Part shown: positions 60,923 to 64,000 of the stretch, piece after piece
Layout of the letters: every line of letters starts with the position of its first letter
Numbering within the stretch: the first letter of the stretch is position 1
NCBI RefSeq assembly: GCF_010726765.1
Contig: NZ_AP022601.1
Coordinates: 3,100,001 to 3,164,000, forward strand
Length of the DNA: 64,000 bases
Direction: 5' to 3'
Source of the DNA: Mycobacterium gallinarum
GTDB taxonomy: Bacteria > Actinomycetota > Actinomycetes > Mycobacteriales > Mycobacteriaceae
Program-made: the position numbers and the translations under genes
Notes under the pieces: model-generated
Databases searched by the model: none
What the model was told of the DNA's origin: nothing
The model's input: only the letters and a program-made list of their open reading frames with translations

Positions 60923-61765
60923 TCAGTTGACCCGGCTAATCCTCAACGTTGTGGCGGCGACCGTCCGGTCGTCACGGCCGTGGTCACGGAGCTCCACGCG
61001 GCAGCCGGCCGCGTCTCCACTGACACCGACCGACACCGGCACCGCGACAAACGGGCCTACCCGACCCGGGGCCATGATCGTCGTGGCGATCTGGTCGACA
61101 CAGAGCGCGTCGGTACCAAGTGCCTCGGCACCCGCTTCCAGCGCCGCCGCCTCGGTGACGACCAGCATCGGTCCGTGATGAAGGCGATCAGCCCCGATTT
61201 CTGGTTTAAGGCCCGAGATCTCGAGCAGACCGTCGGCACGCCGGTTCCCGCTGTAGGCTTGCCACAGCGGCGGGATGTCGGATGATTCGTCGACGCCGTC
61301 CCCCGGTTTGGGATAGGCGAAGCCGTCCGGCGTCGGGCAGATGACCGACCAGTTCGCCGAGCCCAGACCGACGAGCTTCGCCGGGTCTGCCGCGTCAAAG
61401 AACGACGCTTCGGTGAAGATCTGCGACCGGGCCTCGGTGGCGACGCGCCCCGCCACGAGCACATCGTCAACGCCCCTGCCGTGGTCGATGACGGTGATGT
61501 TGACCTGGGTGAGCGCGAGGATGTTGACCGGATCGACGTTGACGCCCGCAGCATCGAGCATCGCTATCGCCAACGGTGCCGTCAGCATCGCATCGGCGGG
61601 CGTGCGAAGGTCGCGCCGGATGTGCAGCAGGTTCTCGGCATGCGTGCGGTCAGTCGGGTACGGCGCTGACGCGAGGTACCGATAACTCATCAAAACGTCT
61701 TTGCTGCTTGCCCATTCGCCGAATGGATCGGCCGCCTCGCGGCGAGTGGTGCTGAGTTCGGTCAT
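60923..61765 (-). CDS. Double-hotdog acyl-CoA thioesterase-like protein, copy 2
   Basis: A 280-aa paralogue of the protein at 54789-55631, equal in length and colinear: TAPLAIAMLDAAGVNV, GSANWSVICPTPDGFAYP, PPLWQAYSG, LHHGPMLVVTEAAALEAGAE, APGRVGPFVAVPVSV, GCRVELRD. It is the downstream gene of the Rieske/luciferase-like operon, with its start overlapping the LLM stop (ATGA). The two copies thus sit in two different operons, each ending or including CoA or oxygenase functions. Confidence 0.75.
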   Translation of the reverse strand: MTELSTTRREAADPFGEWASSKDVLMSYRYLASAPYPTDRTHAENLLHIRRDLRTPADAMLTAPLAIAMLDAAGVNVDPVNILALTQVNITVIDHGRGVDDVLVAGRVATEARSQIFTEASFFDAADPAKLVGLGSANWSVICPTPDGFAYPKPGDGVDESSDIPPLWQAYSGNRRADGLLEISGLKPEIGADRLHHGPMLVVTEAAALEAGAEALGTDALCVDQIATTIMAPGRVGPFVAVPVSVGVSGDAAGCRVELRDHGRDDRTVAATTLRISRVN

Positions 61766-62739
61766 CGGTCCTCCTCGGCGAGCAGTGGCGCCAGCCGCGT
61801 ACAGATCGTCTCGATGTTGCGCGTCACCATGTCTTCGCTCATTCCTCCGACGGATGCCCACAGGAACACGGTGTCCACCGGAGCGCCTGCAGTGCTCGCG
61901 CGAATGTGCTCGGCCACATACTCCGGCGTGCCGTAGGTGAACGACCCGAGCGGGCCATTGCTGTCGGCGTTGACCACGCGGTCGAGGTCGACGGGGATGG
62001 GCGGCGGACGGCCGGTGCCCTCGACCATGTGGCGACGATAGGAGTTCAGTTGATGGGCAAGGTGTTCCGATACCGTCGGCCAGTCGCGTTCGGGATCGTC
62101 GGTGGCCCACGCCTGGACCCCGCCTGCCATCACACCCATCTCACGCGGGCGGCCCGCCTCGGCGAGTCCGTCACTGTATGGGGCCCACAGGCCGGCATCC
62201 GCCGACAAGAGTCGCTCACCCAGGAGTCCGGCGCGTCGGGCGCCCTGCGGACCCTGATAGCCCATCCAGATTGGTAGGCACTCCTGCACCGTGCCGGGCC
62301 GGATGCCGTCATTGCCCCACAGCTGGCGAAGCCGCCGCACAGTGCCATCGGTCTTTGCATACAGCGCGTTCATCGATGCGTCAAACAGCTCGAATTCCGG
62401 GACCCGGTATCCGGTGCCGAGCCCCAGGTCGAGGCGACCGTCGGAGATCAGGTCGACTGCTGCGCTCTGCTCGGCGATCTCCGCCGGATGGTGCAGCGGT
62501 GCGATGACAATCGCCGTTCCGAGCCGAATGCGCTGCGTGCGCGCGGCGACGGCGGCCGCGAATGTCAATGGTGTGCAGAGATAGTCGTCTTCGAATAGAT
62601 GGTGTTCGGAGAACCATGCCGAGCTCGCGCCCAGACGTTCGGCTTCCTCACAGGCTTCGAGTGTGAACCCGTAAAGGCGCGATGGATTCTGCCGCCATTG
62701 CGGCGGGTTTCGCAGATCGAAATAGACGCCGACCTTCAC
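61762..62739 (-). CDS. Luciferase-like monooxygenase
   Basis: A 325-aa TIM-barrel flavin monooxygenase of the bacterial luciferase alkanal-monooxygenase type: KVGVYFDLRNP at the first strand, SSAWFSEHHLFEDDY (His-His), RLDLGLGTGYRVPEFELF. GTG at 62739 overlaps the Rieske stop (GTGA); an upstream frame lies within the Rieske gene. It is coupled with the Rieske oxygenase and the double-hotdog protein, mirroring the Rieske/LLM divergent pair at 20182-22308. Confidence 0.88.
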   Translation of the reverse strand: MKVGVYFDLRNPPQWRQNPSRLYGFTLEACEEAERLGASSAWFSEHHLFEDDYLCTPLTFAAAVAARTQRIRLGTAIVIAPLHHPAEIAEQSAAVDLISDGRLDLGLGTGYRVPEFELFDASMNALYAKTDGTVRRLRQLWGNDGIRPGTVQECLPIWMGYQGPQGARRAGLLGERLLSADAGLWAPYSDGLAEAGRPREMGVMAGGVQAWATDDPERDWPTVSEHLAHQLNSYRRHMVEGTGRPPPIPVDLDRVVNADSNGPLGSFTYGTPEYVAEHIRASTAGAPVDTVFLWASVGGMSEDMVTRNIETICTRLAPLLAEEDR

Positions 62740-63770
62740 GGTCGCCTCTCCATGCGGCTGGCTGTTGCCGATTGCAGGCCAAGGGCACCCGGTAAACCGG
62801 GGTAGAAGCGTCGGGCCCAGAGTCTCAGGTCGGTGAAGGCGCGCCCCTCGGCGGTAGCCAGGGCGGGTGGATCCTCGAAGCGCTGATGACTCCAAATCAA
62901 GATGTCGTTAGGCAGTTGTGCGGTGGCGGCATCGATCCGTGACGTCAGCGCGCCGGGAGCGTCATCGCCGGGCAGCCTCTCCAACCACACCGTCTGGAAC
63001 ATCTCACTGCTGCCGACGTCAACCGGTGTGGTGGACAACAGAATCAGCGTGTTCGATGACCCCGACAGCGACGTGTAGCTCAGGCCGACACCCGCGGCGA
63101 GAATGGACAGGGTGTCGCCGTTGTGACTGTCGGGGTCCATCTCCCGCCACCGCGACCCGAACCCGATCTGGCTGAACCATCGCGAGTCGTCCTCCCACCG
63201 TCGCAGAAAGACCGGATGATGCTTGGTGCCGTGCACGTAGCGAAAATGGATAGGATCGGCGGCGTTTTCGAGCACCACCTGCGGATGCAGCGGAAGAGCG
63301 CCGTATCGGACAAGCCCGCTGGGCGCGGCCGGGTGGTAGTCCAGCACAGCGGTGTGGGCCGCGGTGTCGGTGAAGATGTTCGGCGGCTCCCAGCTCGGCT
63401 CACGACCGTCATGGTCGTGCCAGAGATAAACCACACCGAATTGCTCACGCACGGGCCACACCCGGATCCGTCGGGAGCCGTTGGGACGGTCTGGCTGATA
63501 CGGGATAAAGGTATTGCGGCCGTGCTGGTTCCAGTGCCATCCGTGAAACGGGCACACTACACAGTCGCCTTGCACACTGCCGCCGTAGCCGAGGTGGCCG
63601 CCGAGATGCCTGCAGTGAGCGTCGAGGATGTGCAGCGCCCCGTCGTCATCCCGATAGGCGACCAGTTCCTGACCGAAATATCGAAGCGGCCGCACCGTGC
63701 CCACCGTCACGTCATCGGACCACGCGACCTGGAACCAACCGGTGGGCAGCCAGTGCGGCGTCAACGACAC
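62736..63770 (-). CDS. Rieske non-heme iron oxygenase, KshA-like
   Basis: A 344-aa oxygenase. [2Fe-2S] ligands Cys53-x-His55 and Cys73-x2-His76 and the iron motif ENAADPIHFRYVH. With GTG at 63770 as start, these ligand positions equal those of the Rieske protein at 20182-21168, supporting the start choice and close relationship. The start overlaps the membrane-protein stop by 10 bp. The reductase partner is not in the window. Confidence 0.92.
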   Translation of the reverse strand: MSLTPHWLPTGWFQVAWSDDVTVGTVRPLRYFGQELVAYRDDDGALHILDAHCRHLGGHLGYGGSVQGDCVVCPFHGWHWNQHGRNTFIPYQPDRPNGSRRIRVWPVREQFGVVYLWHDHDGREPSWEPPNIFTDTAAHTAVLDYHPAAPSGLVRYGALPLHPQVVLENAADPIHFRYVHGTKHHPVFLRRWEDDSRWFSQIGFGSRWREMDPDSHNGDTLSILAAGVGLSYTSLSGSSNTLILLSTTPVDVGSSEMFQTVWLERLPGDDAPGALTSRIDAATAQLPNDILIWSHQRFEDPPALATAEGRAFTDLRLWARRFYPGLPGALGLQSATASRMERRP

Positions 63771-64000
63771 CAACGGCTCTTGTCCACGGTGTAAAGGTAT
63801 GGCAGCACGAAGACCGGCGACAGATAGAAGAGATTGAACAGCCACCAGCCCAGACCGAATTCGGATGTGGCTATGCGCTCTTCAAAATCCATGCTCATCG
63901 CCATCGTGTAACCGACCCAGAGGAACAGGTACAACCATGCCGAGATTTTCATGAAATGCAGTCCCCAGGTTCGCATCTGCATGAATGCCCAGGCGCTGAC
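63761..64000 (-). CDS. C-terminal part of a membrane protein, cut by the window edge
   Basis: The frame is open from the window edge to the stop at 63761 (79 residues visible). Two hydrophobic segments (ISAWLYLFLWVGYTMAM; WWLFNLFYLSPVFVLPYLY) suggest the final helices of a membrane protein that starts outside the window. It could also start at ATG 63982 as a 73-aa protein. Function not recognised; it precedes the Rieske operon. Confidence 0.55.
   Translation of the reverse strand, partial: VSAWAFMQMRTWGLHFMKISAWLYLFLWVGYTMAMSMDFEERIATSEFGLGWWLFNLFYLSPVFVLPYLYTVDKSRWCR

Overview
The window reads as a chromosomal segment of a high-GC mycobacterium, probably a fast-growing environmental Mycobacterium/Mycolicibacterium. 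The evidence is a complete yrbEA-yrbEB-mceA-F operon, two SDRs with the TGA-S/A-RGQGRSHA glycine motif of mycofactocin-coupled enzymes, many FadE-type acyl-CoA dehydrogenases, frequent GTG starts, and ATGA/GTGA 4-bp overlaps between consecutive genes. No rRNA, tRNA, CRISPR array or intact insertion sequence was seen.

Layout. 1-1002 (-) is a partial thiolase-fold/DUF35 gene. 1114-8506 (+) is a tight catabolic operon (HSDL2-like SDR, two acyl-CoA dehydrogenases, three more SDRs, a P450, an isochorismatase-like protein), followed by a small secreted protein. 8964-18551 (-) is a complete mce lipid-import operon. 18552-19603 has no gene but carries an 18-bp perfect palindrome and an AT-rich stretch. 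19604-21168 (-) encodes a Rieske oxygenase and a TetR regulator, divergent from a luciferase-like monooxygenase, a FadR-type regulator, and a CoA-transferase/TetR/P450 operon (to 26448). 26445-30803 (-) is an acyl-CoA ligase/Ltp2-like aldolase/DUF35/amidohydrolase operon whose first gene is frameshifted. 30929-41788 (-) holds a ligase, a degenerate beta-lactamase-fold protein, four enoyl-CoA hydratases, an SDR, an amidohydrolase and a pair of acyl-CoA dehydrogenases, interrupted by one plus-strand enoyl-CoA hydratase (34508-35290). 41834-45326 (+) encodes an acyl-CoA dehydrogenase, a CoA-transferase and an unrecognised protein. 45323-48202 (-) encodes two tandem FadR-type regulators, a mycofactocin-type SDR and a thioesterase. 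48237-51841 (+) encodes an aldehyde dehydrogenase, a thioesterase and a GMC oxidoreductase. 51913-56746 (-) encodes a SnoaL-like protein, a double-domain CoA-transferase, a double-hotdog protein and an amidohydrolase. 56855-58901 (+) encodes an acyl-CoA dehydrogenase and a TetR. 58902-59352 holds decayed gene fragments. 59353-60549 (-) is a third P450. 60648 to about 60740 is an SDR remnant. 60923-64000 (-) encodes a second double-hotdog protein, a second luciferase-like monooxygenase, a second Rieske oxygenase and the end of a membrane protein.

How it may work together (inference): Mce imports a hydrophobic substrate; P450s, Rieske oxygenases and F420/flavin monooxygenases hydroxylate it; SDRs, GMC and aldehyde dehydrogenases oxidise the alcohols and aldehydes to acids; ligases and family III CoA-transferases add CoA; acyl-CoA dehydrogenases, enoyl-CoA hydratases and the Ltp2/DUF35-like pair shorten the chain. 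The gene families resemble steroid side-chain and ring catabolism, but no KstR/KstR2 operator was recognised and the substrate is not defined by the sequence.

The most interesting non-coding signal is a promoter-embedded element, TTACNGTGTA, read in the direction of transcription. It lies in front of five genes spread over 26 kb (34444, 46827, 48308, 56746 and 60549), and three copies share the longer core ACGTTACAGTGTAA. It looks like the operator of an unassigned regulon.
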